Virus record (IMG/VR): IMGVR_UViG_3300049893_000934
Location: 1-43,580 of that record
Strand: one strand, 5' to 3'
DNA: 43,580 bases
DNA from: a virus
Shown here: positions 7,603 to 18,100 of the stretch, piece by piece
Layout: every line of letters begins with the position of its first letter
Position numbering within the stretch: position 1 is the first letter of the stretch
Program-made: the position numbers and the translations under genes
The notes under the pieces: generated by a model
What the model was told of the DNA's origin: nothing
What the model saw: the letters and a program-made list of their open reading frames with translations, nothing else
Database searches by the model: none

Positions 7603-8427
7603 ATGACACAGAATCTTACATTGTTGTTCAACCAGGCTCTTCAACACCTTGGTGGTGGTCCTCCGTTGATGACTGACGCAGCAACTGACACGAGTAAGCC
7701 TGGTAAGTTGTTTCGTAATTCTGTGGATGTTTGTCGGCGAGCGGTTTTACGTCTGTTCCCTTGGAACTTTGCCATTGATCGTGCTTCACTTACACTGAAG
7801 ACAATTACTGGTTGTGCGGATAACGGATCGGGTCTTATTCGTGTAACTGCAGTTGCTCACGGTTTTATCACTGGCGACTACGTTACAATTGTTGGAGTTT
7901 CTGGCACTCAGGAGGCAGTTGGATCTTGGACGATTACCAAAATTACCAACGACACGTTTGATCTACAAGCAAGCACATTTACCAACACTTACGTGTCTGG
8001 CGGCCAAGTAGGTCTTGCACCTGCTTACGGCTACCAGTTCAAACTTCCTCTGCCAACTAACTGTGTTCGAATCATTAGTGCTGAGGATGATCCAATCTTC
8101 GAGATTGAGGGGCAATACATCGTTACTGATGAGCAAGGTCTGAAGATCAAGTATCTGAAGGATCAGTTTGACGGAGCGACTGACTATTCACTTGCAGATC
8201 CGCTTTTCTTTGAAGCGTTATCCTTGAACCTGGCCTGGTCTGCTTGTTATGCGATTACTGAATCCAACAAGTTGAAAATGGAGATTTGGGAACAGTTTGA
8301 GCGCGTTCTTGGTCGTGCCAAGTTTGTGGATTCTACAGAAGCTTCTCGCAAGGAGTTTTCAGCAGATGAGCGGGAACTGGCGAGATACTCTTCTGGCGGT
8401 GGAAGTTGGAGCCGTGCTAATCGATGA
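7603..8427 (+). CDS. tail adaptor (tubular protein A, T7 gp11-like) with inserted FCCH-like domain
   Basis: 274 aa. The N-terminus (LLFNQALQHLGG, RRAVLRLFPWNFA) and C-terminal helical part (LSLNLAWSACYAITESN, EQFERVLGRAK) match adaptor proteins that bind the portal and start the tail tube. Between them, about residues 66-135, lies a beta-rich insert (GLIRVTAVAHGF-TGD-V-I-GV...GSWTITKITNDTFDLQ) of the type annotated as FCCH-like, also found in the next gene. It overlaps the nozzle gene by 4 bases. Confidence 0.85.
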   Translation: MTQNLTLLFNQALQHLGGGPPLMTDAATDTSKPGKLFRNSVDVCRRAVLRLFPWNFAIDRASLTLKTITGCADNGSGLIRVTAVAHGFITGDYVTIVGVSGTQEAVGSWTITKITNDTFDLQASTFTNTYVSGGQVGLAPAYGYQFKLPLPTNCVRIISAEDDPIFEIEGQYIVTDEQGLKIKYLKDQFDGATDYSLADPLFFEALSLNLAWSACYAITESNKLKMEIWEQFERVLGRAKFVDSTEASRKEFSADERELARYSSGGGSWSRANR

Positions 8428-11400
8428 GTAAGGCACATACAATCCAAACGAATTTTACATCTGGGGAGTTGTCTCCTCAGATGTTTGGCCGCGTTGATGT
8501 AGCACGTTATCAGAATGGTGCTGCGATTATAGAGAACTTCTTTCCACGATCACAAGGAGGATTGGAACGCCGTGGTGGTTCTGCCCACGTAGCTGAATTA
8601 AAGAATTCTTCTAAGAAGTCACAATTTCGTAAGTTTGAATTCGCAGACACGCAGGCCTACGCTTTGGAGTTCGGGGATCAGACCTTGCGCATCCTTAAGA
8701 ACCGTGCATACATCCTGGATTCGGTGGCAAGTTCAGTAACTGCGATTGCTAGTAATGCTGGCAGCATAAAGGTTACATTTGTAAATTCGGGTGAGCAAGC
8801 AATTGCAGGGTCTGCTAATAACGGATTTGGATTAATCCGCATTGCTACTTCTGTAGTTCATCGATTAGTTACCGGTGATCAGGTGTTCATCTGGAACCCA
8901 CTGGAGCCTAATGCTTGGGGAACTTGGACAATTGAGTATGTGGACACTACTCATTTTGATCTTGTCGGATCTACTGCAACAGGTGCGTTCGGCGTTCAAG
9001 GTTCATTTACTCCTAAGAACATTGTTGGTAGCACAGCAAACAACGGTGCGGGATTGATTCGGGTCACTACACTTAACAAACACAATCTTCAAACTGGTGA
9101 TAAGGTATATCTTCCTGGGTTTACTCCAGGGCCAGATCCTAATAGTGCTGGCGAGTGGACAATTACAAGAATCTCAGATACTACTTTTGATTTGCAGGGT
9201 TCAGCATCAACGGGGACATTTAACAATGATGGAATATATGTCCCATTTCCCAAGGTAGGTGATACGGTTGAAATCGCAGGCAATACAGGCACAATGGCCT
9301 TGAACGGCACCTGGCGAATCAAGTCAGTTCAGAATCACGATGTTGTTACCCTTGCCAATAGCACTCACTCAGGAACTACTGGCGGAACGATCACAATTAA
9401 ACACCGCATTTTCGAGATTGCAACTCCATACTTAGAAGCTGACGTTCCAAACCTATATGTGGCTCAATCTGCTGATTTCATGTGGATTTGCCACCGCAGT
9501 TATTATCCTCGTCGGTTGATGCGTCGTGCGGATGATGTGTGGCAACTTGCTACTCCTTTCTTTAAGGATGGTCCGTATCTTCCTAAAAACTCGCTTGCTC
9601 CACAAGTAAATACGTTCTCAACAGAAGATGGCGACAAGTTCCTGGACGTCGTAATGGAATTGTCTAGTTACTCCCATACCATTAAACTTAAAAGCGATGG
9701 TGTATTTGCTGCTGGCGATGTTGGGACTTACGTTGAATTTCGGTTAGATGACCAGTGGCGGGTTGGTTTGATTACAGCTAGGGATGCATCTGATACGACA
9801 ATTGTTACAGTTACGGTGCTTGATAACATTCTGCAGCACATTGATGAGGCAGTTAAGTTTCGCGCCAAATACAAGTTCACCTTTCAAGGGGCAATTCAGG
9901 CATCTTACGCAGCCCGCAATGCTCTTGACCCGAAGATACGGAATAACCCAGACGCGTCGCCCGCAACTAAGATAACTGCACAATATACCGGGGTGTTTGG
10001 GCACAACGACATTGGCAAATATGTAAGATACCCAAATACTTCAACTTCCACAGTTTTTCACTGGCAGAGAATTAGTTCCGTTCCTTCAGTGGATAGTGGT
10101 GCTGTTGCGAATCTTGCTGGTGGCATTCTTGCCGAGTGTACGAACTTCAACACTCGGATGAACAACCCCTATTCAGAATCAAGAACTGCTACTTTGAAGT
10201 CCTATCGCCGAGGTGCTGCATTTCCAGCTTTTCGTTCTGATGATGTTGGTCGTTTGATCCGACTTGATTACTCAGGTCGTGTTACTTGGGGCAAAATTAC
10301 TGCATACACTGGCACTAACCAAGTAACAGTCGCTCTTTATGAGGACATTCCGCTTGATCCTCATAACGCGCTGAACATTGCAAACGGGGGTTGCACTAAT
10401 TCTTGGAGGATGGGAGCTTGGGCCGCTCGTGGATCAAATAGTGACGGTCCAGGCTACCCAGCTGTTTGTTGCTTCCACGAGCAACGTCTTTACTTCTTTA
10501 GGACAGACGCAGAACCCCATAACATTTGGGGATCTGTTCCAGCTGACTTCGAGAACATGGCGCCTACGGAACTAGATTCAACGGTAACTGATTCTAATTC
10601 CATCACACATACAATTGTCTCTGGTGAGGTAAGTCCAATCGAATGGGCTAGTTCTGGGCCTACGTTACTGCTTGGTGGATTTGGGCAGGAATGGCAAGCA
10701 AGAGCAGCATCTTCTATTCAAGAACCGATTACCCCAACCAACTTTGTAGTTACTCCACAAACTGCGTATGGCTCTCTTCCTACTGTTAGACCTCAGCGGA
10801 TTGGTTCTGCTACTTTGTTCGTAAATCGCGGAGGCACAAAAACTCGTGAGCTCATGTATAACTATGAGCTTGACGCATTTACAGCTAGGGATGTGTCAAT
10901 CTTGTCTGAACACATCCTGCGTGATGGATTGCAACCGCTGTATTCTGATTACCAGAAGGACCCAATTAGCCTTTACTGGCTAGTGATGAATTCTGGCACA
11001 ATGGCATCTCTTACTTACGAAAAGGACCAGGAGATTCTTGCATGGGCACGTCAGATAATTGGTGGTAGCGGGGTAGTAGAGTCCATGTGCATATTGCCAA
11101 CAACTTCTGGCAAGGCAGACGATATTTATTTGATCGTCAAACGGACCATAAATGGTGTCACTAGGCGCTACATTGAGGTCATCGGGGGTTTATTTACACC
11201 TAGTAGTTCATCAGATAAAAGCCCGATGTTCTTTGTAGATGCGGGTTCTACATTCTCTCTTTCTTCGAGAACAGTATTTGAGGGGTTGGATTACCTCGAA
11301 GGATCCACTGTTCAAGTTCTTGCAGATGGCATTGATCAGGGTGATATGACTGTGGCAAGTGGCAAGATTACACTCGCCTCTGCTGCAACAGTTGTTACTG

Positions 11401-11729
11401 TTGGGTTGAAGTATGAGTCGAAACTGAAGATTCTTCCAATTGAGGGTGGCGGCATTATTGGCACTTCACAAGTTAAGACGAAACGGACTAGCCGTGTTGG
11501 TATTCGCGTCCTGAACACCTTGCGGTTTAAGCATTCGTCTACTGACAGCGACTATCAGGAGAAGCAGTGCGATGAAAATACCGTTCCGCTTCTTTTCACT
11601 GGAGATGTGAAATTCCTCCTGGAGCAGGGCTACAATTTCGATGGGACCTTTTGGATTAAGCAAGATCGTCCAGAACCGCTAACAATCTTGTTGCTTGCGC
11701 CTGAACTCAAGGTGGAGGAACAGCAATGA
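8424..11729 (+). CDS. tail nozzle / tubular protein B-like stabilisation protein
   Basis: 1101 aa. The N-terminus (TNFTSGELSPQMFGRVDVARYQNGAAIIENFFPRSQGG, shown here only in part as key words TSGELSP and GGLERRGG) is typical of podovirus nozzle/stabilisation proteins downstream of the adaptor. Three FCCH-like beta domains follow at about 128-190, 200-265 and a degenerate one at 276-325. Middle and C-terminal parts are beta-rich, with PAVCCFHEQRLYF and LWGSVPADFENM-like features common in this family. It forms the distal tail tube. Confidence 0.85.
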   Translation: MSKAHTIQTNFTSGELSPQMFGRVDVARYQNGAAIIENFFPRSQGGLERRGGSAHVAELKNSSKKSQFRKFEFADTQAYALEFGDQTLRILKNRAYILDSVASSVTAIASNAGSIKVTFVNSGEQAIAGSANNGFGLIRIATSVVHRLVTGDQVFIWNPLEPNAWGTWTIEYVDTTHFDLVGSTATGAFGVQGSFTPKNIVGSTANNGAGLIRVTTLNKHNLQTGDKVYLPGFTPGPDPNSAGEWTITRISDTTFDLQGSASTGTFNNDGIYVPFPKVGDTVEIAGNTGTMALNGTWRIKSVQNHDVVTLANSTHSGTTGGTITIKHRIFEIATPYLEADVPNLYVAQSADFMWICHRSYYPRRLMRRADDVWQLATPFFKDGPYLPKNSLAPQVNTFSTEDGDKFLDVVMELSSYSHTIKLKSDGVFAAGDVGTYVEFRLDDQWRVGLITARDASDTTIVTVTVLDNILQHIDEAVKFRAKYKFTFQGAIQASYAARNALDPKIRNNPDASPATKITAQYTGVFGHNDIGKYVRYPNTSTSTVFHWQRISSVPSVDSGAVANLAGGILAECTNFNTRMNNPYSESRTATLKSYRRGAAFPAFRSDDVGRLIRLDYSGRVTWGKITAYTGTNQVTVALYEDIPLDPHNALNIANGGCTNSWRMGAWAARGSNSDGPGYPAVCCFHEQRLYFFRTDAEPHNIWGSVPADFENMAPTELDSTVTDSNSITHTIVSGEVSPIEWASSGPTLLLGGFGQEWQARAASSIQEPITPTNFVVTPQTAYGSLPTVRPQRIGSATLFVNRGGTKTRELMYNYELDAFTARDVSILSEHILRDGLQPLYSDYQKDPISLYWLVMNSGTMASLTYEKDQEILAWARQIIGGSGVVESMCILPTTSGKADDIYLIVKRTINGVTRRYIEVIGGLFTPSSSSDKSPMFFVDAGSTFSLSSRTVFEGLDYLEGSTVQVLADGIDQGDMTVASGKITLASAATVVTVGLKYESKLKILPIEGGGIIGTSQVKTKRTSRVGIRVLNTLRFKHSSTDSDYQEKQCDENTVPLLFTGDVKFLLEQGYNFDGTFWIKQDRPEPLTILLLAPELKVEEQQ

Positions 11730-12181
11730 TTATCAAGCGCATAACAGATATTAGGTCGCTTGATTGGGATGGACTCGAGTCCCTGGCTAACAAGTTCTTT
11801 AATGAAGCAAAGCTAACTGGAACCCTTAATTTTGCTCACACAAAGGCAGCGCTTACATTTGCTCATGATAACGGGGCACTTGGTTTGTGGGTTCTTGAGG
11901 ATGATGGAAAACTAGTAGGGGCAATTTGTGGTATGATTGCCCAGATGCCGTTTACTGGCATTCCTATCGCTATTGAAACATTTTGGTATGTAATACCCGA
12001 AGCACGTGGCGGATTAGGTGGTTTTCGCCTGTTTAACATCTTTTGTAATTGGGCAACAGATGTTGGGGTATCTGCAATTCACGTTGCTCACATGGAAGGC
12101 ATACATCCACAACGAATGGCAGACTATTACCTACAAAACGGGTTTAATCGGTTAGAGACGATTTACACCAAGAACGTATGA
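11726..12181 (+). CDS. GNAT-family acetyltransferase-like protein
   Basis: 151 aa. The core LWVLEDDGKLVGAICG, FWYVIPEARGGLGGFRLF and the C-terminal ADYYLQNGFNRLE follow the GNAT layout (beta4, acetyl-CoA pyrophosphate loop with R-G-x-G-G-like residues, and the closing Tyr-Gly/Asn-Gly-Phe motif). Such proteins are common between tail and internal virion genes of podoviruses. The substrate is unknown. This is one of very few genes here with a real Shine-Dalgarno (GGAGGA, 6 nt before ATG). It overlaps both neighbours by 4 bases. Confidence 0.75.
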   Translation: MIIKRITDIRSLDWDGLESLANKFFNEAKLTGTLNFAHTKAALTFAHDNGALGLWVLEDDGKLVGAICGMIAQMPFTGIPIAIETFWYVIPEARGGLGGFRLFNIFCNWATDVGVSAIHVAHMEGIHPQRMADYYLQNGFNRLETIYTKNV

Positions 12182-12678
12182 TTACGGCCATAGGATTAGC
12201 AATTGCGGGCATTGTAACATCAGTTGCAGCTACAGCTGCTGGTGTTTACTCTTCTGTTCAACAAGCAAATGCGCAAGAAGGTGCTGCTAAGTATAATGCA
12301 GCTGTTGAACGTAACAATGCACAAATTGCTACGCAGAACTCTCAGTTTGAAGCAGAACGTATCCGTAAGCGCAACGTTATCATGCGTGGTAAGCAACGGG
12401 TTGCATTTGCCAAATCCGGGGTTGACATATCTGGAACGGTTGATGACGTGATGTATGATTCGGAGATCGAAGGCAATTTGGATCTGCTTGCTACAAAATA
12501 TGCGGGAGCTATTGCGACACGTGACAGGCAGGCGCGAGCTGGTTTGTTTGCAGCACAGGGTGATCAGGCACGAACAACTGGTCTCATAAACGCAGGTTCA
12601 AGTATTCTTGCTGGTGCAGGTCAGTTTTCTTCTAACTATGGCAACTACTTGAAGATACGAGATAACCCAACACTTTGA
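12178..12678 (+). CDS. internal virion (ejection) protein, gp14-like
   Basis: 166 aa. It has a hydrophobic N-terminus (about residues 1-28, MITAIGLAIAGIVTSVAATA) followed by an Ala/Gln-rich helical region and a segment RGKQRVAFAKSGVDISGT that is characteristic of small ejection proteins in T7-like phages. It is expected to be packed in the head core and to insert in the host outer membrane during DNA ejection. It is followed after one base by the next ejection protein. Confidence 0.75.
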   Translation: MITAIGLAIAGIVTSVAATAAGVYSSVQQANAQEGAAKYNAAVERNNAQIATQNSQFEAERIRKRNVIMRGKQRVAFAKSGVDISGTVDDVMYDSEIEGNLDLLATKYAGAIATRDRQARAGLFAAQGDQARTTGLINAGSSILAGAGQFSSNYGNYLKIRDNPTL

Positions 12679-12679
12679 T

Positions 12680-15121
12680 ATGCCTCGCGTTCCTACAATT
12701 CTTGCGGATGCAAAACTAAATGCTCCTTACTTTAGCGGTGGAGCAAGTGAATCTCAATTTGCTCCGGATACCTCTAATGTTTCACGCTCACTTAACGTAG
12801 CGTCTGCTGGGTTAGAAAATCTTGCTGGTGCCGTTTCAGACCTTGAACGTCGCCGTAAGGCAGAAGATGAGGAACGTTGGCTTGGTGACGCATTACACGC
12901 TGAAAAAAGTCACCTTAACGAATGGCAAGCGTCAACTGAAAACAACTCCACTGAGGATTACGCACAAAAGTTTAAGGTGTATGCGGACTCTCGGATAAAG
13001 GAATATGAGGATAACGCTCCGTCAAAGCGGACTGGTGCCGCATTTCGTCGTGAGATGCAATCCTTTATCGAAGGTCGTCATCATTCAGCTCTTTTGACTT
13101 CTGAACGGACCAGGTTGGAAAATACTAAGGACAGTATCATAAGTCAAACATCGCTTGCCCTAGAGACATTTAGGAATTCCCTATTGGTGCCTAATGTTAA
13201 CTCTATGGATGAAGTCCTTGGGGCACACTTGGAGATTCGCAATAGGGTTGAAAAGATTTACGGAAACCTCGATCCGACCTTGCGTCGTAAGATGGGAGCA
13301 TTTGTGGATGCTGAGTTTGCAATGGGAATCGCTTCTCATGAACCCGCAATGGCAAAATCCATTGTTACTGACTCCACTGATCTTGAGGAGACTGCAAAGG
13401 CAATCTTGCTCAATAAGATCGAAGCAGCAGACAATATCGCAAAATCTGCTGGTCGTGATGAATTCAATAAGTCGCGTGAGGATGCGATTATTCAGGCTAG
13501 AGATGGTAAACGTAGCACGCCATTATCTCTTGCGGAATATCAGCGGTTTTACGATGATGATACTTCAAAGCGGTTGAAGGCGGATGATGATATGAAGTTT
13601 CGCATCTACGGTGATGTGAACAAGAAGTTTTCTGAACTTGCGCCAAAAGCTGCTCAACACCAGACCGCAGAGGTGAATGCACTTGGTGGCAAGATTAACA
13701 GTAAAGAAGACGACTTGAAGTATAATCTTCTTCGTGAAAAGTTGATTGCAGTTCAGCAACTTCAGGCACAAGACCCTGTTGCCTATTTGAGTCAATACAA
13801 CCCTGAAGTTACTGAGGCAATGAAGATTGCCGATAGCGCAACGGGTGAGGGGAAGGTTGCTGCGTTGACACGAAGAGCTGCGACAATCCTTAAATTCCAG
13901 GGTGTTGCACCCGAAGGTGCAAAGGATGCGGAGATGTATCTTGGTGCTCCGATACTTGCACGTAAACTCATGTCTGGGGCAGAGCTTCGTAAGAACCGTG
14001 ACTTTATTAACCAGGGGACTCCACAAGAAGCACTTAAGAAGATTGAGCAAGTTCTTGCCACCTATCCTGGCCACGACAATCAGGATATTGCCTTTAACGA
14101 CCTTGCTCGCGACCCCGGCGGCATTCGTCAAGAGTATCGTCTTGCATGGCAGAACAAAGATCAATGGTGGGTGCAAACGTTTCTTGCCTCACTTCAAGAT
14201 GAAAAGGCGATTCATAGTCTTACTGACGAGCGTAAAGGTGCTCTTGGAAAAGAACTCGATGGTGATCCAACTTGGATTGCATTTAAGAAGTCACAGATTG
14301 GTGTAAATCCTGCCAATGCTGATCAGATTGAGGGATTTCGCCAGGGCATCATGACTTACGCTAATTACTTCTCTAGTTCTCAGGGTATGGGAATGAAGGA
14401 TGCAGTGCGGCAATCAATTAAGCATCTGCTTGATTCTACTATGGGTCAAACCACGATGAACGGACGCCCGATGTTCATTGTAAGGGAGCAACCAGGTAAG
14501 CCCCCACGGACAGATGATGAAATTGCTGATGTAGGTCGTCGGCTTGCTGTTGCTTTGAAGGATGTTGATCCGCGGTCGTTAGATCAAAGCAAATTTCCTG
14601 TGTTTGCCGGGATTAATCCCAAAGAGGACAATATCGATCGGCTTCAGGCACTACGCGATCATATTACTCGTTCTGGATTCTTTCATCCTACCCAGGACGG
14701 GCAAGCAATGATTCTTTACACAACTGGTGATAGCGGCATTCCGTTTGAGGTGCGTGATAAGCAAGGTCGTGCACTTATGATTCGACTTGAAGACCTTCCT
14801 GTATTTAGGGATCCCTCATTGGTGTTTGAACTCGATCCAACAAAGTCGAAACTTATTACAAAGACCGTAGAAGATCCAAAAGGTCGCCCGCAGACTGCAA
14901 ACAAGACTTACCCACTCCAGGAATTCTCTCCTTCTGCTGGGATTCTCGACAAGACATTATGGTATTGGGGTGGAATCTACAATAAACAGACCCACTGGCC
15001 AACTAACAGTGGTTATTGGAACCGTAAGGCACAAGAATCTCAGCGCGTGGGTCCTTCCCTTGAAAATCCTCCAATACGTCTTCGTGACACTGGCCCGAAA
15101 CTGATTAAACCGCAATACTAA
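12680..15121 (+). CDS. internal virion (ejection) protein, gp15-like
   Basis: 813 aa, long helical protein rich in Ala, Lys, Glu and Gln with no membrane segment. It lies between the gp14-like and the giant ejection protein, matching the gp15 position. The N-terminal residues 1-60 form an extended region, then a long charged helix (DLERRRKAEDEERWLGDAL). No enzymatic motif seen. Its stop overlaps the next ATG (TAATG). Confidence 0.75.
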   Translation: MPRVPTILADAKLNAPYFSGGASESQFAPDTSNVSRSLNVASAGLENLAGAVSDLERRRKAEDEERWLGDALHAEKSHLNEWQASTENNSTEDYAQKFKVYADSRIKEYEDNAPSKRTGAAFRREMQSFIEGRHHSALLTSERTRLENTKDSIISQTSLALETFRNSLLVPNVNSMDEVLGAHLEIRNRVEKIYGNLDPTLRRKMGAFVDAEFAMGIASHEPAMAKSIVTDSTDLEETAKAILLNKIEAADNIAKSAGRDEFNKSREDAIIQARDGKRSTPLSLAEYQRFYDDDTSKRLKADDDMKFRIYGDVNKKFSELAPKAAQHQTAEVNALGGKINSKEDDLKYNLLREKLIAVQQLQAQDPVAYLSQYNPEVTEAMKIADSATGEGKVAALTRRAATILKFQGVAPEGAKDAEMYLGAPILARKLMSGAELRKNRDFINQGTPQEALKKIEQVLATYPGHDNQDIAFNDLARDPGGIRQEYRLAWQNKDQWWVQTFLASLQDEKAIHSLTDERKGALGKELDGDPTWIAFKKSQIGVNPANADQIEGFRQGIMTYANYFSSSQGMGMKDAVRQSIKHLLDSTMGQTTMNGRPMFIVREQPGKPPRTDDEIADVGRRLAVALKDVDPRSLDQSKFPVFAGINPKEDNIDRLQALRDHITRSGFFHPTQDGQAMILYTTGDSGIPFEVRDKQGRALMIRLEDLPVFRDPSLVFELDPTKSKLITKTVEDPKGRPQTANKTYPLQEFSPSAGILDKTLWYWGGIYNKQTHWPTNSGYWNRKAQESQRVGPSLENPPIRLRDTGPKLIKPQY

Positions 15122-18100
15122 TGCCATACGCACTTTCACCACCGGTTGGATACGATACTGGTAAAGTTTCTACAGACAACGTTCCGTTGTCTAAGTTCCT
15201 ATCTACTTCGTTCGATCAAGGCGTTCATGATTCGATGTTTAATTCGATCATGGAGATTACGGAGCAATCGATCACGTCTGGTGGTAGGTTGTTGCAAAAG
15301 GATGAAGCGAATAAGCTTTACGGTCTTCCTACTCTAAAATTCGACGGAGAGATTGATGAGAATTCTGCTCGTATCTTAAATGAGAGAAAAGCAGCAGAAC
15401 TCAAGCGTCAGTATTATCTTTCTGAGGGCAATCGTAAGGGACTGTTTTCAGCACGGGGTGCTGCAGGAATGGGTGCAGGCATGCTTGGATCGATGCTGAA
15501 CCCACTTGACTTCTCGATGAATTTTATGCCAGTTGTGGGCAGTGAGGCAGCTGCTTCTAAGATGGCGTTAGCTGGCGCAGGGGTTGTTCGTCAAGGACTT
15601 GCACGCGGGTTCATTACTGCAGAATCTCTTGGAGCACGGGCAATTTTAACAGAGGAAGGCCCCGCGATTGCTCATACATTCAAGTCAGGACTTGCTGATT
15701 CTTTGATACAAGGATTTGTGGGTAACGCGGTTGCTGAAATCCCACATGTTATCAATGAGATTCGCTCTAAGGGCAACTACACCGTTGATGAGTCCCTGGT
15801 AAACGTTATTACCGGAACTGCTCTCGGTGGTGCGATTCACATGGGTCTGACAGCTGCAGCAAGGACACTTGCTAAAGCACACCAAACTACTCATGAGGCA
15901 GCATTCAGGAAGGCAATGGATGATGTTCTTAGTGGGCGGGATCCACGAGTCCAGGAACTTGTAAGCATTGATGAAGCTGTAATTCGTGATAAGGTCAAGT
16001 TCGACGCCCAGGTTGCTCGTGAGCGGATTCTTCAGTCCATTCCCATGGACGAGATCAAGGCGGCGATTAAGGAGAAGTATGGAGAAGTTCCAATTTCCGT
16101 AGCGGTGAAACTTGCAGATGGAACTATTCTTCGTGGTAAACCTGGCCAGCTCCACGTAATGATTGATGGGGTGGCAGATGTCCCATTAGAGCAGTGGCTT
16201 AACGCAGATCTAGGTTTTATTACGAACAAGGGGCGGTTTATTAGCGGTTTTGACCCTGCCCTCGAAGCAATGACCGGTAAACAATTAGGACCAGGTCAAC
16301 GATTTACATCAGAAGAATTAACTTACATTGATCCAGACTTTTTAACCCCAGAAGAACTCCTTATATTCGATGACGCAAAAGCGAATATGGGCACTGACGC
16401 ACATGGGGTAAATGCAGTGCGTCAGTATCGTAGACAAAAAGCTGATGCTGCATTTTTCGAGCGTCCTGAGATTCAAGCAATGATTGCTAAGGAGCAAGAG
16501 GATCGAATCAACACGCTTCTTGAGCAAGAACGCCAGTCATGGGATGAAGAAGGTCGCTTTAAGAAGGAATATCGAGCAGAGATGGAGAAACAGATTGCTG
16601 AGGGTAAGACCATTACCCCAGAGCAAGCAAAACAGTGGGGATTCGAAGATAAGGAAAAATCGAACTCCACGATGAAGGAGCAAGAAACTGAACTTACACA
16701 GCAGATTAAGGAACTTGCTGATGAACTGGATGAGGAAATTTCTGATACCCCAGAATCAGAATCGAAACTTAAGATTGAAGATGCTCTAGAGAAACTCAAA
16801 GTTAAGATCAAACCTGGAGATACCCTCGAGGGTGTAACGGGCATGCCAGTGATCCTGTGGAACGGGGCAATTGATGCTGTGATCGCGGCTATTAAGGCAG
16901 GTCGCGCAATTAAGGAAGCGATTGAAGCTGGGGTGAAGTATCTTCGTGACCAAGAAAAGGAAACGATGTTCCATTCTGCTATCCAAGCAGAACTTGCCAA
17001 GGAGCAACCTTTCAATGTCAAGCCAGATCGCTTCACTCCACGGGTCATCATGTCACGGTTGAAGAATCTTCCAGCCCCAGAACAAGCAATGCTGAAGATG
17101 GCAGGTATCGATGAGTTCATGAAGCAGTATAAACCCACCGAGATGATCGATCGAGTGGCGTTCCAAAAGTTTGTCGATGCTGCAATCATTCAACCCGAGA
17201 TCAAGCCCATGCTGAATGTGGCGGAATATGAAAGTGGGCATAACCAAGTTCATACCCCTTATCAGCAAGCGCAGCATTACCTGGAAACTCAGGGCTACAT
17301 TTTTGATTCTACAGGAGCATACCGTAGACCACCGTATCTCGACCATTACGGATTAAGTGAGAAACCTACTGTAGATGAAATTGAAAAAGTGGTGCGTAGT
17401 GCCTGGAACGGGCGAGATATTCGAACACTTAGTAACGAAAAAGCGTATATTATCGGCAAAACCGATAAAATAACGCCCCGAAGTGAGGATCAACTTCGAG
17501 GAGAATATGTCTCCCAAAATGTCTCGGTCCCCATCGCCTTCGACAAGATGGTGAAGCCCAGGACCATATTCCTCGCGGCGGACCAGGATGTGCACGTGGG
17601 GAGCAGCCACTACGAGGGGGTGTTTTCAACAAAGTCTGTTGTTACTCCCACCATGGTTGAGGATGAATTTATTGGCCGTCCTGGCTTGTTTGTAAAAGAG
17701 AATGGAAACCTCTTCATGCAAGGGAAGAAGGGGACTGAGAAACAATTAGCCCAGCGCAATAAGGAGCAGTGGAATAATTTTTACGAACTACGCACAATAC
17801 GTAAAGGTGATAGGTGGAATACTCGCACTGAAATTCCTAATAAGAAGGACATGCTCGCCTGGATGGAGACCCACGTCGTCACGCTCCCTGACGGGCGTCG
17901 CGTGCTCCACGTGTTCGAGGCACAGAGCGATGTGAGGCAGAGCTTCAATGTCGAAGAATTAGGAAGTATAGATTCCGCACCAGGGGAAAGATTTGATGCC
18001 CACTACCTTGATGAGAAAGGACACGATGCCAATAAGTCCTTCGACACTGCTAAGGAGGCTCAGTCCTTCGTCGACCAGAAGCTCAAGGAATACCAAGAAC

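Noticed and set aside
16473-17189. 238-aa minus-strand frame inside the giant ejection gene
   Set aside because: Ser/Ile-rich antisense of a Glu/Lys-rich coiled-coil region; typical shadow.
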